Source: Thiodiazotropha sp037384445 (lineage in GTDB: Bacteria > Pseudomonadota > Gammaproteobacteria > Chromatiales > Chromatiaceae). From it: 64,000 nt of DNA. Position 1 is the stretch's first letter. Every line of letters starts with the position of its first letter. The translations under genes and the position numbers were made by a program. This document shows positions 53,332-61,696 of the stretch, piece after piece. Where the stretch lies: the NCBI GenBank assembly GCA_037384445.1, contig JARRNY010000021.1:1-64000 (forward strand). Direction: 5' to 3'. Under the pieces are notes generated by a model. That model was not told the origin of the DNA and ran no database searches. It saw only the letters and a list, made by a program, of their open reading frames with translations.

Positions 53332-54399
53332 TCAGTCGGGCGACGGCGCCGCTTCACTACTACTCGGCCAAGCTTCAAGCACCGCCTGCACCAACGTTGC
53401 TAAAGGAATGGCAAAAAACACCCCCCAAAATCCCCAGATTCCGCCAAAAACCAGAATAGCCACGATAATCGCCACCGGATGGAGATCCACCACTTCCGAG
53501 AAGAGCAGCGGCACCAGGACATTGCCATCGAGCGCCTGAACCACAAAGTAAGACACGGCCAACCAGGCGAAGTCCGAACTCCAACCCCACTGAAACCAGG
53601 CGACGAAAAGCACCGGTAAGGTAACCACAGCCGCACCGATATAGGGAATGATAACGGAAAGCCCCACCATCACCGCCAATAGCAGCGCATAGTTGAGCCC
53701 AAGCAGGGTAAAGGTCACCAGGCTGGCGGACCAGACGATGATGATCTCCCAAAATTTACCGCGCACGTAGTTGGCAATCTGCCTGTCCACATCCTTCCAG
53801 ACCGTACCCGCGAATCTGCGGTGTCGTGGCAGGTGCTGCACCATCCAGTCGATGATCAGCTGCTTGTCCTTAAGGAAGAAAAATACCAGCAACGGCATCA
53901 GAATCAGGTAGACAATCAGTGTGATGACGCCAACCACGGAGGCCAGTGACCAGGAGACGGCCTGCTGCCCGAAGGAGGCGATCTCATTGCGGATCTGTTG
54001 TATCAACTGATCCACCTGGGTCTGTGGTATCAGATCGGGATAGCGCTCAGGCAGTGTCATCAGCGCCTTCTGCCCCATCGAGATCATGGCCGGCAGCTGC
54101 TGCACAAACTCAGTGATCTGGCGCGAGAGCAGTGGCAGCAGACCAAGCAGCACCAACGCGACAAAGAGCATGAAGAGAATGAATACGATGATGACGGAAA
54201 ATAGCCGGGGCAATGACCTGCGCTCCAGAATGGCGACCACCCCTTCCAGAAGATACGCGATGACGATGCTGGCCAACACCGGCGCCAGCATGTCTCCCAT
54301 GGTGATAACCACACCGAAGAAAAAGAGCAGAAAGAGCGTCAGAAAGACGATCTGTGGATCGGAAAAATAGCGTTTGAACCACTCAGCAATGACCTGCAT
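53332..54399 (-). CDS. AI-2E/PerM-family transporter
   Basis: 355 residues with about eight transmembrane helices in the AI-2E family pattern: an N-terminal pair, a long amphipathic middle (about 95-150, FVQQLPAMISMGQKAL), then PLLVFFFLKDK, VRGKFWEIIIVW, IPYIGAAV and the C-terminal EVVDLHPVAIIVAI, FFAIPLATLVQAVLE motifs. The family includes AI-2 exporters and sodium/proton antiporters, so the substrate is open. It lies 30 bases upstream of the small hypothetical gene end, likely the same transcript. Confidence 0.88.
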   Translation of the reverse strand: MQVIAEWFKRYFSDPQIVFLTLFLLFFFGVVITMGDMLAPVLASIVIAYLLEGVVAILERRSLPRLFSVIIVFILFMLFVALVLLGLLPLLSRQITEFVQQLPAMISMGQKALMTLPERYPDLIPQTQVDQLIQQIRNEIASFGQQAVSWSLASVVGVITLIVYLILMPLLVFFFLKDKQLIIDWMVQHLPRHRRFAGTVWKDVDRQIANYVRGKFWEIIIVWSASLVTFTLLGLNYALLLAVMVGLSVIIPYIGAAVVTLPVLFVAWFQWGWSSDFAWLAVSYFVVQALDGNVLVPLLFSEVVDLHPVAIIVAILVFGGIWGFWGVFFAIPLATLVQAVLEAWPSSSEAAPSPD

Positions 54400-54429
54400 C
54401 AGTGACTCCCTACCCAGGCCCTGCCGAGT

Positions 54430-54843
54430 TCATTCATCTTCAAATTGTTGCAGATAGCGCTCATAGTGTTCGCTGAAGATAACTTCCAGCTCGTCGATGA
54501 CAGAAACAGCCTCTCTACCCTGTAGCACATGTGACATCATCAGCGAAGAGGTCTGGTCAAGCAACTGCTCCCGCTCCAGCATGTAATAAGTCGTGGAGAG
54601 TCGCTTGATTGCCTTCACCACCGACTCCTTGGGCGGACGCTCGATAGGCTTGGGGTGATGAGGGGTGATCGCTTCCGACTGATCCGCATCGGCGATGCTC
54701 TCTCGGCCCTTAAGGAATTCCGCGAAGGCCAGAAGCATCTCACGCCCCGGCCCATCCAGCGCATCAAAGAGTGAGAGCAAACGACGTTGCTCAGGTTTCA
54801 GGTTCTGCTGTTTGGGCACGAACTGCACAGTCGTTGACTCCAA
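54430..54843 (-). CDS. Conserved hypothetical protein
   Basis: 137 residues from a TTG; a GTG five codons later is an alternative. Mostly helical and charged, with no signal peptide or membrane helix. LLSLFDALDGPGREMLLAFAEFLKGR near the N-terminus (about 22-47) looks like a dimerising helical motif. I do not recognise a family. It is on the same strand as the LysR and AI-2E-type genes (63 and 30 base gaps), so probably co-transcribed with the latter. Confidence 0.6.
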   Translation of the reverse strand: MESTTVQFVPKQQNLKPEQRRLLSLFDALDGPGREMLLAFAEFLKGRESIADADQSEAITPHHPKPIERPPKESVVKAIKRLSTTYYMLEREQLLDQTSSLMMSHVLQGREAVSVIDELEVIFSEHYERYLQQFEDE

Positions 54844-54906
54844 TAAGGATACGTGTCAATCGAACAGGTAACTGGGGAGGCGGCAAAACAGAGGGCCAGC
54901 CTCCGC

Positions 54907-55812
54907 TCAGAGATCCTCTCCCGCGTGATCCTCACAGTAACCACGAGCAAAATCGAGCAGCTCCTCCATGGCACGCAATCTGAACTTCTGTTTCTGATGC
55001 ACGAAGGAGAATGGGCGCTCCAGTTTGGGCACCAGGTTGATCGCCCGCAGCGTATCCAGTTTCAGCTCCTTCTGAATGGTGGCACGCGACACCACGGAAA
55101 CCCCCATACCCGCCTCGACCGCACCTTTGACCGCTTCGGGGCTGCCCAGCTCCATCGAAATATTCAGTGCGGTATTGCAATTCTGGCTCAGGTATTCGTT
55201 GATCACTTCCCTGGTGCCTGAGCCCTCTTCGCGGCAGATAAAAGGGTGCTCGAGCAAATCATCTATGCCGAGCGACTCCCGCTCAGCCAGAGCATGATTC
55301 GGCGGCACGATAGCCACCAGCTGATCCTTGCGGCAGACCTCGACCACCAGGTTCTTATTGCCCACCGGCGCCTCCACTACCCCCAGATCGATGGTGTTAT
55401 TCTCCACCATGGAGACGATCCCATCAGAGTTGGAGACTCGCAGATGGATTGTCACCTCCGGATAGCGCGTACCGAAGTCGCCCAGCAGAGCCGGCAGCAT
55501 GTACTCCGCAATGGTGGTACTGGCACCGATGGTCAGAGCCCCGCGGATTTCGCCGGTCATCTCCCTAACCGAATTCTCCATATCGTTGTAGAGATCGAAG
55601 ATACGGTCTGCATATTCGTAGACACGATCCCCTGCCTCCGTCAGGCTGATACGGTTGTGGGTACGATCAAAGAGCCGTGTATTGAAATACTCCTCCAGTT
55701 GCCGGACCTGAAAAGTTACCGCCGGCTGGGTCATATGGAGGGTTTCCGCCGCCTTGGTGAAGCTGAGTAGCCGGGCAACGGTATGGAAAACCTGTAATCT
55801 GCGATCCGCCAT
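54907..55812 (-). CDS. LysR-family transcription regulator
   Basis: 301 residues. N-terminal winged HTH with FTKAAETLHMTQPAVTFQVRQLEEYFNTRLF (about residues 18-48, described by its ends) and a C-terminal effector domain (about 90-300, starting GALTIGASTTIAEYMLP). This is the CysB/CbbR-like LysR group common in autotrophic sulfur bacteria, but no Calvin-cycle or cys genes adjoin. A T-N11-A site lies 30 bases before its start, as expected for autoregulation. Divergent from fadL. Confidence 0.9.
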   Translation of the reverse strand: MADRRLQVFHTVARLLSFTKAAETLHMTQPAVTFQVRQLEEYFNTRLFDRTHNRISLTEAGDRVYEYADRIFDLYNDMENSVREMTGEIRGALTIGASTTIAEYMLPALLGDFGTRYPEVTIHLRVSNSDGIVSMVENNTIDLGVVEAPVGNKNLVVEVCRKDQLVAIVPPNHALAERESLGIDDLLEHPFICREEGSGTREVINEYLSQNCNTALNISMELGSPEAVKGAVEAGMGVSVVSRATIQKELKLDTLRAINLVPKLERPFSFVHQKQKFRLRAMEELLDFARGYCEDHAGEDL

Positions 55813-56138
55813 TGTATCGAAGCCTAATCAGTTGTTCTTTGTGTTGATAAACTCAATTTATACCATATCTCTTCAGGCTATGGGAGCATTCACCTCGATC
55901 AGCGATTAGTTCTGCCCTTTGCAAGAACCAGCCGCTTCCCTATCGATCCCCCAAAGCGTCCCAACACACTATAAAGATGTGGCTTTTTACGCCAATTTCT
56001 TCTAGCCTCTGTTAAATTCCCTATTCTGGAACGGATTAGGCAATTGGTTGCGCGCCTCGACGCAAAGATAAAAACAGCATGGAGCCGACTCGAGGAAAGG
56101 ATAATTGATAACGAGATAAACCACGGCGGAGGTGGCTG
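55813..56138. other. 326-base divergent region between LysR and fadL
   Basis: Contains the LysR-type box at 55844-55856 and an AT-rich stretch around it. No supported gene; the fadL promoter is expected here. Confidence 0.55.
55844..55856. promoter_or_regulatory. LysR-type T-N11-A box
   Basis: TTGATAAACTCAA is an inverted repeat (TTGA / TCAA) of the T-N11-A form used by LysR regulators. It lies 32 bases upstream of the LysR start codon and about 290 bases before fadL. Confidence 0.55.
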
Positions 56139-57422
56139 ATGCACGATAATAAGATCTTTTCCCGTACTCTTCTGGTGACAGCTTGCGGGGCTGCCCTGTT
56201 AGCAGCCAATCCTGCGGTGCAGGCATCGGGCTTCGCCATTCCGGAGATGAACGTTGCCGGTCTGGCGCTCTCCAATGCCCTCGTGGCGAATCCCGAGATG
56301 CAGGCTGCCATTGCCTATAATCCGGCTGCCATGTCCTTTCACGAAGGTAGCTCCTTGGCGCTTGGCGCCCTTTTTCTCAAACCCGATCTCTCTGTGGACA
56401 CCGGGTCGGGATCTACCGACAGCGATGCCAATGACGTCGTCGTCGCCCCTTCGATCACCGCCCATACCACACTGAGCGAGAGCTGGTCACTTGGGATTGC
56501 CGTAAACGCTCCCTTCGGGCTTGAAACCGAATGGCCTGCTGGCACCTATGACAGCCAGTATGCCGGCGGCAGCCTGATCCCCACTAAAACCAATCTCGAG
56601 ATCGCCGCCTTCTCGCCCAGCGTCTCCTACAAGTTCAATGACTACGTCAGCCTTGCTGGCGGTATCGATCTCTACGATATGCGAGAGGTCGTTTTCGACA
56701 GTGTTGTCAACGCCGGCACGCCCGGTTCCAATCCAGCAGTCAAACTCAAGGGTGATGGTCGCGGCGTCGGATTAAATCTCGGCCTGATGGTGAAGCAAGG
56801 CCAGTGGAGTTTTGGCGGCAGCTACCACTCAGAGGCCCATATTCCGGTCGAAGGCAAGGTAAACAGCCCTTCCGGGTCGACCGACGTAGAAGCAGACCTC
56901 GACCTGCCATCCCGCCTGCAACTCGGCGTCAGACACCAGACCACGGATAAACTGGCTCTCGAATTCGATTTTACGCGAACGGGCTGGAGCTCTTTTGACA
57001 AACTGGTTGTCGATGAGAGCCAATACGGCATCAACGTCACCACCAGTACCAATAACTGGGACGATGCCAACGCCTACCGCCTCGGCGCCACCTACGACAT
57101 TTCAACGGCGACACAACTCCGGGTCGGTTATACCTATGATGAAACGCCGCAAGACGATGACTTCTTCAGCCCCAGGATCCCCGACGCGGATCGCCAGTTG
57201 TTCAGTCTCGGTATCGGCCATACCCTTAGCAACGGCTGGACCATCGACGCCGCCTATATGTATGTGAAATTCGACGACCGGAACGTCAACTTATCAAAAA
57301 CCACTGCTGAGAACGCTGCGGCCCTTGGATACCCTGAAACCAATGGCACCTCAGCAGTCAACGGAGAATATTCGTCAAGTGTGAGTCTGTTAGGCCTGGG
57401 TGTTACGAAGAAATTCATGTAA
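56139..57422 (+). CDS. fadL: FadL/TodX-family outer membrane hydrophobe channel
   Basis: 427 residues with a signal peptide cut after VQA (about residue 29), so the mature protein begins SGFAIPE, the typical FadL start. The hatch region contains YNPAAMSF, and the rest is a beta barrel ending GVTKKFM. It lets long-chain fatty acids or other hydrophobic molecules through the outer membrane. GGAGG precedes the ATG. Divergent from the LysR gene, which may control it. It may serve alkanes, aromatics or fatty acids. Confidence 0.88.
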   Translation: MHDNKIFSRTLLVTACGAALLAANPAVQASGFAIPEMNVAGLALSNALVANPEMQAAIAYNPAAMSFHEGSSLALGALFLKPDLSVDTGSGSTDSDANDVVVAPSITAHTTLSESWSLGIAVNAPFGLETEWPAGTYDSQYAGGSLIPTKTNLEIAAFSPSVSYKFNDYVSLAGGIDLYDMREVVFDSVVNAGTPGSNPAVKLKGDGRGVGLNLGLMVKQGQWSFGGSYHSEAHIPVEGKVNSPSGSTDVEADLDLPSRLQLGVRHQTTDKLALEFDFTRTGWSSFDKLVVDESQYGINVTTSTNNWDDANAYRLGATYDISTATQLRVGYTYDETPQDDDFFSPRIPDADRQLFSLGIGHTLSNGWTIDAAYMYVKFDDRNVNLSKTTAENAAALGYPETNGTSAVNGEYSSSVSLLGLGVTKKFM

Positions 57423-57448
57423 CGCCAATTTGCTGAATCGGCCAATGC

Positions 57449-57474
57449 AAAGCCCCGCTTGAGCGGGGCTTTTT
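57449..57474 (+). terminator. Rho-independent terminator after fadL
   Basis: AAGCCCCGC-TTGA-GCGGGGCTT with 8-10 bp stem and a T-run. It is symmetrical with an A-run on the other side and could also stop transcription of dsrE2 (minus strand). Confidence 0.93.
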
Positions 57475-57489
57475 GCGTTTTACAACGGG

Positions 57490-57972
57490 TTAGATGTAAA
57501 GGCAGATATCACTTTCACCAGCAAACTCAAAGAAACGAGCTGCGCCGGCATACTCGATACCATCGATAAATTCAGCGGTATTGAGCTCAAACAGGTCAAC
57601 GGTCATTTGGCAGGCGATCAATCTCACTTCGGCTTCCTGGCAGAGCTCACGCAGCTCGGCGAGGTCGGCCACACCTTTAGACGCCATCTTCTTCTTCATC
57701 ATGCTGGTCATCATACCCTGCATACCTGGCAACGTAAGGCCAAGTACCGGGAACCACTTGTCCATGCCCATAGGCATCGGCATGCCGGGGTTGCCCAGCG
57801 GAGTCACTTCGAGAGCGAGATCCCTCTTCAACAGCTGCAAGCCGTAGAAGGTGAAAAAGATCTCAGTATCATATCCCAGAGCAGCTGCCGTCGAGGCCAG
57901 GATGAACGGGGGATAGGCCCAGTCCAGGGAGCCCTTAGTGGCGATGATGGCTAATGTTTTTTCGTCCGACAT
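57490..57972 (-). CDS. dsrE2: DsrE2-type sulfurtransferase-associated protein
   Basis: 160 residues. MSDEKTLAIIATKGSLDWAY, a Met/Pro/Gly-rich middle segment (LGNPGMPMPMGMDKWFPVLG) and the conserved Cys in LIACQMTVDLF (about 120) are features of DsrE2, the DsrE-family member encoded with rhodanese and tusA in sulfur oxidisers. The Met-rich middle forms a hydrophobic segment, fitting a membrane-bound form. It would accept or pass sulfane sulfur with TusA. AGGAGA precedes the ATG. Last gene of the rhodanese-tusA-dsrE2 unit. Confidence 0.88.
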   Translation of the reverse strand: MSDEKTLAIIATKGSLDWAYPPFILASTAAALGYDTEIFFTFYGLQLLKRDLALEVTPLGNPGMPMPMGMDKWFPVLGLTLPGMQGMMTSMMKKKMASKGVADLAELRELCQEAEVRLIACQMTVDLFELNTAEFIDGIEYAGAARFFEFAGESDICLYI

Positions 57973-58012
57973 CGTATTCGTCTCCTAAAATTAGGGTCTG
58001 ATCGCTGGGCGT

Positions 58013-58243
58013 TTAGGCCTTCTTGATCAGACAGTCGAATTTGCCACCCACTTCCTTGGATTCCATCAGCTCATTGCCGGTCTGATTGGCGAAGGCTTCG
58101 AAGTCTTTCACGGAACCGGGATCGGTAGCTATGATGTGCAGCACTTGACCGGATTCCATACCATTAAGGGTTTTCTTTGCACGCAGGATCGGCAAGGGGC
58201 AGTTGAGTCCGCTCGCATCCAATTCTTGATCAAAATCTGCCAT
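58013..58243 (-). CDS. tusA: Sulfur carrier protein TusA
   Basis: 76 residues, complete. The sulfur-carrying Cys is in LNCPLPILRAKK (about residue 15) and the TusA fold continues with ATDPGSVKDFEAFANQTGN. TusA takes sulfane sulfur from rhodanese and hands it on, in sulfur oxidisers to DsrEFH or the Hdr-like system. GGAGG lies ahead of the ATG. Sits between rhodanese and dsrE2, 40 bases from dsrE2. Confidence 0.97.
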   Translation of the reverse strand: MADFDQELDASGLNCPLPILRAKKTLNGMESGQVLHIIATDPGSVKDFEAFANQTGNELMESKEVGGKFDCLIKKA

Positions 58244-58396
58244 GGTATGACCTCCAGCTATATTGATGTTTTAGTATGTTGGGAAAAACTTAGACGGGCT
58301 TTTATATGACATGCGTCTTTGAAACGCAAGCAAAGTGGTCGCCGAGTCTTTTTATGTCGGAATAACCTATTTTTTAATGCGCCTCGAATCAGAGAG

Positions 58397-58726
58397 TTAG
58401 CTTGCCAGCCGTGTGGCGAGTTGGAAACCGGAACGAGCCCAGCCCAAAATACCACCACTCAGATTGATGACATTGTCATAACCCTGCTGCGCCAGATAAG
58501 CGCAAGCATGGTAGGAACGGGCACCACTATGACAGTAGAGGATGAGATCTTTGTCCTTGGGCAACTCACTGATGCGCACCGGAATCAGGTGCATCGGCAT
58601 ATGTTCTGCATTCGGCAGCATGCCTTGAGCCAATTCACCAGCACTGCGGATATCAAGCAGCACAAAATCATCACCCTCTGCAATCCGGGTCTGCAGGCCG
58701 GAAGCGTCGATTTCTTTGATCATCAT
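58397..58726 (-). CDS. Rhodanese-domain sulfurtransferase
   Basis: 109 residues from ATG 58726 (a second Met follows directly). A single rhodanese domain: FVLLDIRSAGELAQGMLPNA and active-site loop CHSGARSYHACAYL (Cys about 65). It would mobilise sulfane sulfur and load TusA. First gene of the rhodanese-tusA-dsrE2 cassette, known from Allochromatium and other sulfur oxidisers. The 153-base gap to tusA is longer than usual. Divergent from cysG. Confidence 0.93.
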   Translation of the reverse strand: MMIKEIDASGLQTRIAEGDDFVLLDIRSAGELAQGMLPNAEHMPMHLIPVRISELPKDKDLILYCHSGARSYHACAYLAQQGYDNVINLSGGILGWARSGFQLATRLAS

Positions 58727-58902
58727 TGAGATAGGTTGCCTCAAAATGGAAAGTGGAAGCGTATTAGTATATTAATGTGTTTAAATATTGCAACCCGGAT
58801 TATCCCTGATAGTCCTGACTTAACCCTTGATTTGACTCGTGCTAAAGTCTCCCAGCCAGCCCGCCGAGAGATTAACGTTTTTACACTACCAGGTTGAATA
58901 CC

Positions 58903-60327
58903 ATGGATTTTTTTCCGATTTTTCTCAATATCAGAAATAAACGCTGCCTGGTTGTCGGGGGTGGAAGTGTGGCGGAACGCAAGACTGCCTCCCTGCTGAA
59001 ATCCGGCGCGGATGTGGTTCTGGTGTCCCCCGAACTCTCTCCCAACCTCACCACCTGGCGGGATATGGGGCAGCTCAGTCACCAGGCGAGAGAGTTTCAG
59101 GACGAGGACCTGAACGGTGCCCATCTGATTATTGCCGCCACCAGCAATCCCGCGATCAACAGCCATATTTCGGATCTGGCCGGGATACAGCGGATACCCG
59201 TGAATGTGGTCGACCAGCCCGAACTCTGCAGCTTCATCCTGCCTTCCGTCATCGACCGCTCACCGGTGGTGGCGGCCATCTCCACAAGCGGCGCCTCCCC
59301 GGTTCTCGCGCGCCTGATACGCTCCCGGCTTGAATCCCTGATTCCCGCAGGGTATGGCCGATTGGCCGATCTCTGCAGCCGCTTTCGTCAACGGGTCAAG
59401 GAGACCTTTGCCGACCCGGCCGATCGCCGGCTTTTCTGGGAGCGGACCCTGGAGGGCGGTGTCGCCGAGCGTGTCTTCTCAGGACATGACGCAGAAGCCG
59501 ATCAGCTGATGGAAAAGGCGCTGACCAACACGCGCCTGTCGGAGGATATTGGTGAGGTCTACCTGGTCGGCGCCGGCCCAGGTGACCCTGATCTGCTGAC
59601 ATTCCGCGCCCTGCGCCTGATGCAACAGGCCGACGTGGTGGTCTACGACCGTCTGGTGGCCAAACCGATCCTGGAGATGACCCGTCAGGACGCAGAGCAC
59701 ATCTACGTCGGCAAAGAGCGGAACAAACACACCATGCGTCAGGAGGAGATCAACGAACTACTGGCCAGCCTGGCGAAGCAGGGCAAGCGCGTACTGCGCC
59801 TGAAAGGCGGTGACCCCTTCATCTTTGGCCGCGGCGGAGAGGAGATCGACACCCTGGCGGCGCAAGGGGTGCCCTTCCAGGTCATTCCCGGCATCACCGC
59901 TGCTGCTGGCTGCGCCTCCTATGCCGGCATACCCTTGACTCATCGTGACTATGCGCAGTCAGTGACCTTCGTCACCGGCCATCTCAAAGATGGCAGCATG
60001 AACCTCAACTGGCCGATGCTGGCCCAACCCAACCAGACCATTGTCTTCTATATGGGGCTGGTTGGCCTGCCAGTGATCTGCCGTGAACTGCAGGCCAACG
60101 GGGTGACATCTGACATGCCGATCGCCCTGATCCAGCAGGGCACCACCCACATGCAGCGGGTCTACACCGGCACTTTGGAGAGCATCCAGGCGATCGTGGA
60201 GAAGGAGAAACCGAAGCCGCCGACCCTGATCATCGTCGGCCGTGTCGTGGAGTTGCAGGAGAAGCTGGCCTGGTTCGTGGCGCCACCCCATTCGGAGCAG
60301 GGAGCCACCTCACCGGTCGATTTTTAA
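58903..60327 (+). CDS. cysG: Siroheme synthase CysG (fused SirC-ferrochelatase/SUMT)
   Basis: 474 residues from the ATG giving MDFFPIFLNIRNKR. The N-terminal part is the precorrin-2 dehydrogenase/sirohydrochlorin ferrochelatase (VVGGGSVAERKTASLL, TSGASPVLARLIR); from about residue 217 the uroporphyrinogen-III methyltransferase follows (VYLVGAGPGDPDLLTFRAL, RLKGGDPFIFGRGGEE, VIPGITAAAGCASYAGIPLTH by its ends). It makes siroheme, the cofactor of siroheme-type sulfite reductases such as DsrAB. Next to sulfur-carrier genes this fits the sulfur-oxidation metabolism. Confidence 0.96.
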   Translation: MDFFPIFLNIRNKRCLVVGGGSVAERKTASLLKSGADVVLVSPELSPNLTTWRDMGQLSHQAREFQDEDLNGAHLIIAATSNPAINSHISDLAGIQRIPVNVVDQPELCSFILPSVIDRSPVVAAISTSGASPVLARLIRSRLESLIPAGYGRLADLCSRFRQRVKETFADPADRRLFWERTLEGGVAERVFSGHDAEADQLMEKALTNTRLSEDIGEVYLVGAGPGDPDLLTFRALRLMQQADVVVYDRLVAKPILEMTRQDAEHIYVGKERNKHTMRQEEINELLASLAKQGKRVLRLKGGDPFIFGRGGEEIDTLAAQGVPFQVIPGITAAAGCASYAGIPLTHRDYAQSVTFVTGHLKDGSMNLNWPMLAQPNQTIVFYMGLVGLPVICRELQANGVTSDMPIALIQQGTTHMQRVYTGTLESIQAIVEKEKPKPPTLIIVGRVVELQEKLAWFVAPPHSEQGATSPVDF

Positions 60328-60364
60328 GCCGCAGCGAGAGCCCAACGGAATCGATTTGAAGGGT

Positions 60365-60435
60365 GCGGCTTGCCACACCGGCCACCTCAACGAACGAAAC
60401 CGCGCGTAATCAGCCACTCAGGCTGTGGCAAGCCG
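60365..60435. repeat. 13-bp perfect inverted repeat downstream of cysG
   Basis: GCGGCTTGCCACA (60365-60377) and TGTGGCAAGCCGC (60423-60435) with a 45-base spacer. It lies between convergent cysG and rhodanese genes. REP-like or a long-loop terminator. Confidence 0.5.
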
Positions 60436-60524
60436 CTCCCTACGCTTAATCAAAGTATAGAGCCGAACTCAGTCCCATCCTGCGTATTGGATTGGTTTGG
60501 AGTTTTCTTATAGCAAGCGGACGG

Positions 60525-60992
60525 CTATGCCTTGGGGCTCAACTGATCTTCCCGCAGCTTCGGCGTGAAGTAGTCATCAGCCACCTCGATATCGACCTGC
60601 TGACCCGATTGGTCTACCAGTGGTTGTTCGTAGTCATTCCAGCCGCGCAGACCGGTCTTCAGCGAAACCACATTCTGATAGCCGAGAAGATTCATGGAAA
60701 AGGCCGCCATCACACTGCGGTAACCCGAGCGGCAGACCACCACGATCTCCTGATCGCGAGCCTTAACCAGCTCCGGAATAGTCTCTTCGTAATCCCATTC
60801 ACAGGCTGATTCAAGAATGCCGCGGGGGGCCGAAATGGAAGCCTCAATGTGCATGGCATCGTACTCATAGGGTTCGCGCACATCGACCACTATCAGATTG
60901 GGATTTTCCGCCATGCGCTCTTCCAGATCCCAGGGCATGATCTCCTTCACGTCGCCGAGGCAGTCGCCGATCAGGCCAAGAAAATTTTTCAT
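60525..60992 (-). CDS. Second rhodanese-domain protein
   Basis: 155 residues. Rhodanese domain with DVREPYEYDAMHIE and active loop CRSGYRSVMAAFSM (Cys about 88), plus an N-terminal helix (MKNFLGLIGDCLGDVKEIMPW) and an acidic C-terminal tail. No signal peptide. It probably handles sulfane sulfur in the cytoplasm like the rhodanese near tusA. The active loop differs (CRSGYR against CHSGAR). It is 51 bases downstream of the NarL-like gene on the same strand. Confidence 0.9.
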   Translation of the reverse strand: MKNFLGLIGDCLGDVKEIMPWDLEERMAENPNLIVVDVREPYEYDAMHIEASISAPRGILESACEWDYEETIPELVKARDQEIVVVCRSGYRSVMAAFSMNLLGYQNVVSLKTGLRGWNDYEQPLVDQSGQQVDIEVADDYFTPKLREDQLSPKA

Positions 60993-61043
60993 ATCGTCGT
61001 TTCCTGTTGCACAGGAGGCACTGCCTCTGCGCTGTTTGTTGTT

Positions 61044-61691
61044 CTATGAACCCCGTGAACAAAGGTTCTGCTCGACGGCGATGACAGCAGCTTCGACCCG
61101 TGAGTGGACATCCAGTTTGCGCAGAATCGCCTTCACATGGAGCTTCACCGTGCCATCCGAGATACCCAGATTGCGGGCGATAACCTTGTTGCTCTGACCG
61201 TCTGCCAGATGACAGAGAATCTCCCGCTCCCGTGGCGTGAGATCATCGAGGGAGGAGGTCTGTGCGGGGCTGCGTTGACTCTCCCCCTGCACCGCTTTCG
61301 CCAACACACTGGTCAGCTCTTTGGCCACCACTGTGTGGCCGTTGACGATCTGTTGCAGGGCGTCGACCAGCTCATTGGGTTCCATGTCCTTCAATAGATA
61401 GCCCTGGGCGCCGTTCTGCAACGCCTCGATCACATCCGCTTCGTCGCGGCTGGTGGTCAACATGCTGATCGGCATCTGAGGATAGTGCTTGCGCAGTACC
61501 GACAACACCTCGGTACCGGTCATATCGGGCATGCGCATATCGAGCAGCACCACATCGGGTTTTTCATGGGCAACTATCTCTATGCCTTTGAGACAGTCCC
61601 CCTGTGCAATCACTTCGATGCCCCGTCGTTCCAGCAGTTCCTGGAGTCCGATGCGAAACAGGGCATGATCATCTATCAGCAGCACACGCAT
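61044..61691 (-). CDS. NarL/FixJ-family response regulator
   Basis: 215 residues. Receiver domain (about 1-120) with LLIDDHALF, phospho-Asp about 51 in VVLLDMRMPDMTG, and Lys in GYLLKDME; LuxR-type HTH (about 150-205) with LTPREREILCHLADGQSNKVIARNLGISDGTVK by its ends. It is the closest kind to NarL. Its partner kinase is immediately upstream (5-base gap), so they form a two-component pair, and a rhodanese gene follows downstream. Confidence 0.93.
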   Translation of the reverse strand: MRVLLIDDHALFRIGLQELLERRGIEVIAQGDCLKGIEIVAHEKPDVVLLDMRMPDMTGTEVLSVLRKHYPQMPISMLTTSRDEADVIEALQNGAQGYLLKDMEPNELVDALQQIVNGHTVVAKELTSVLAKAVQGESQRSPAQTSSLDDLTPREREILCHLADGQSNKVIARNLGISDGTVKLHVKAILRKLDVHSRVEAAVIAVEQNLCSRGS

Positions 61692-61696
61692 CGTTA

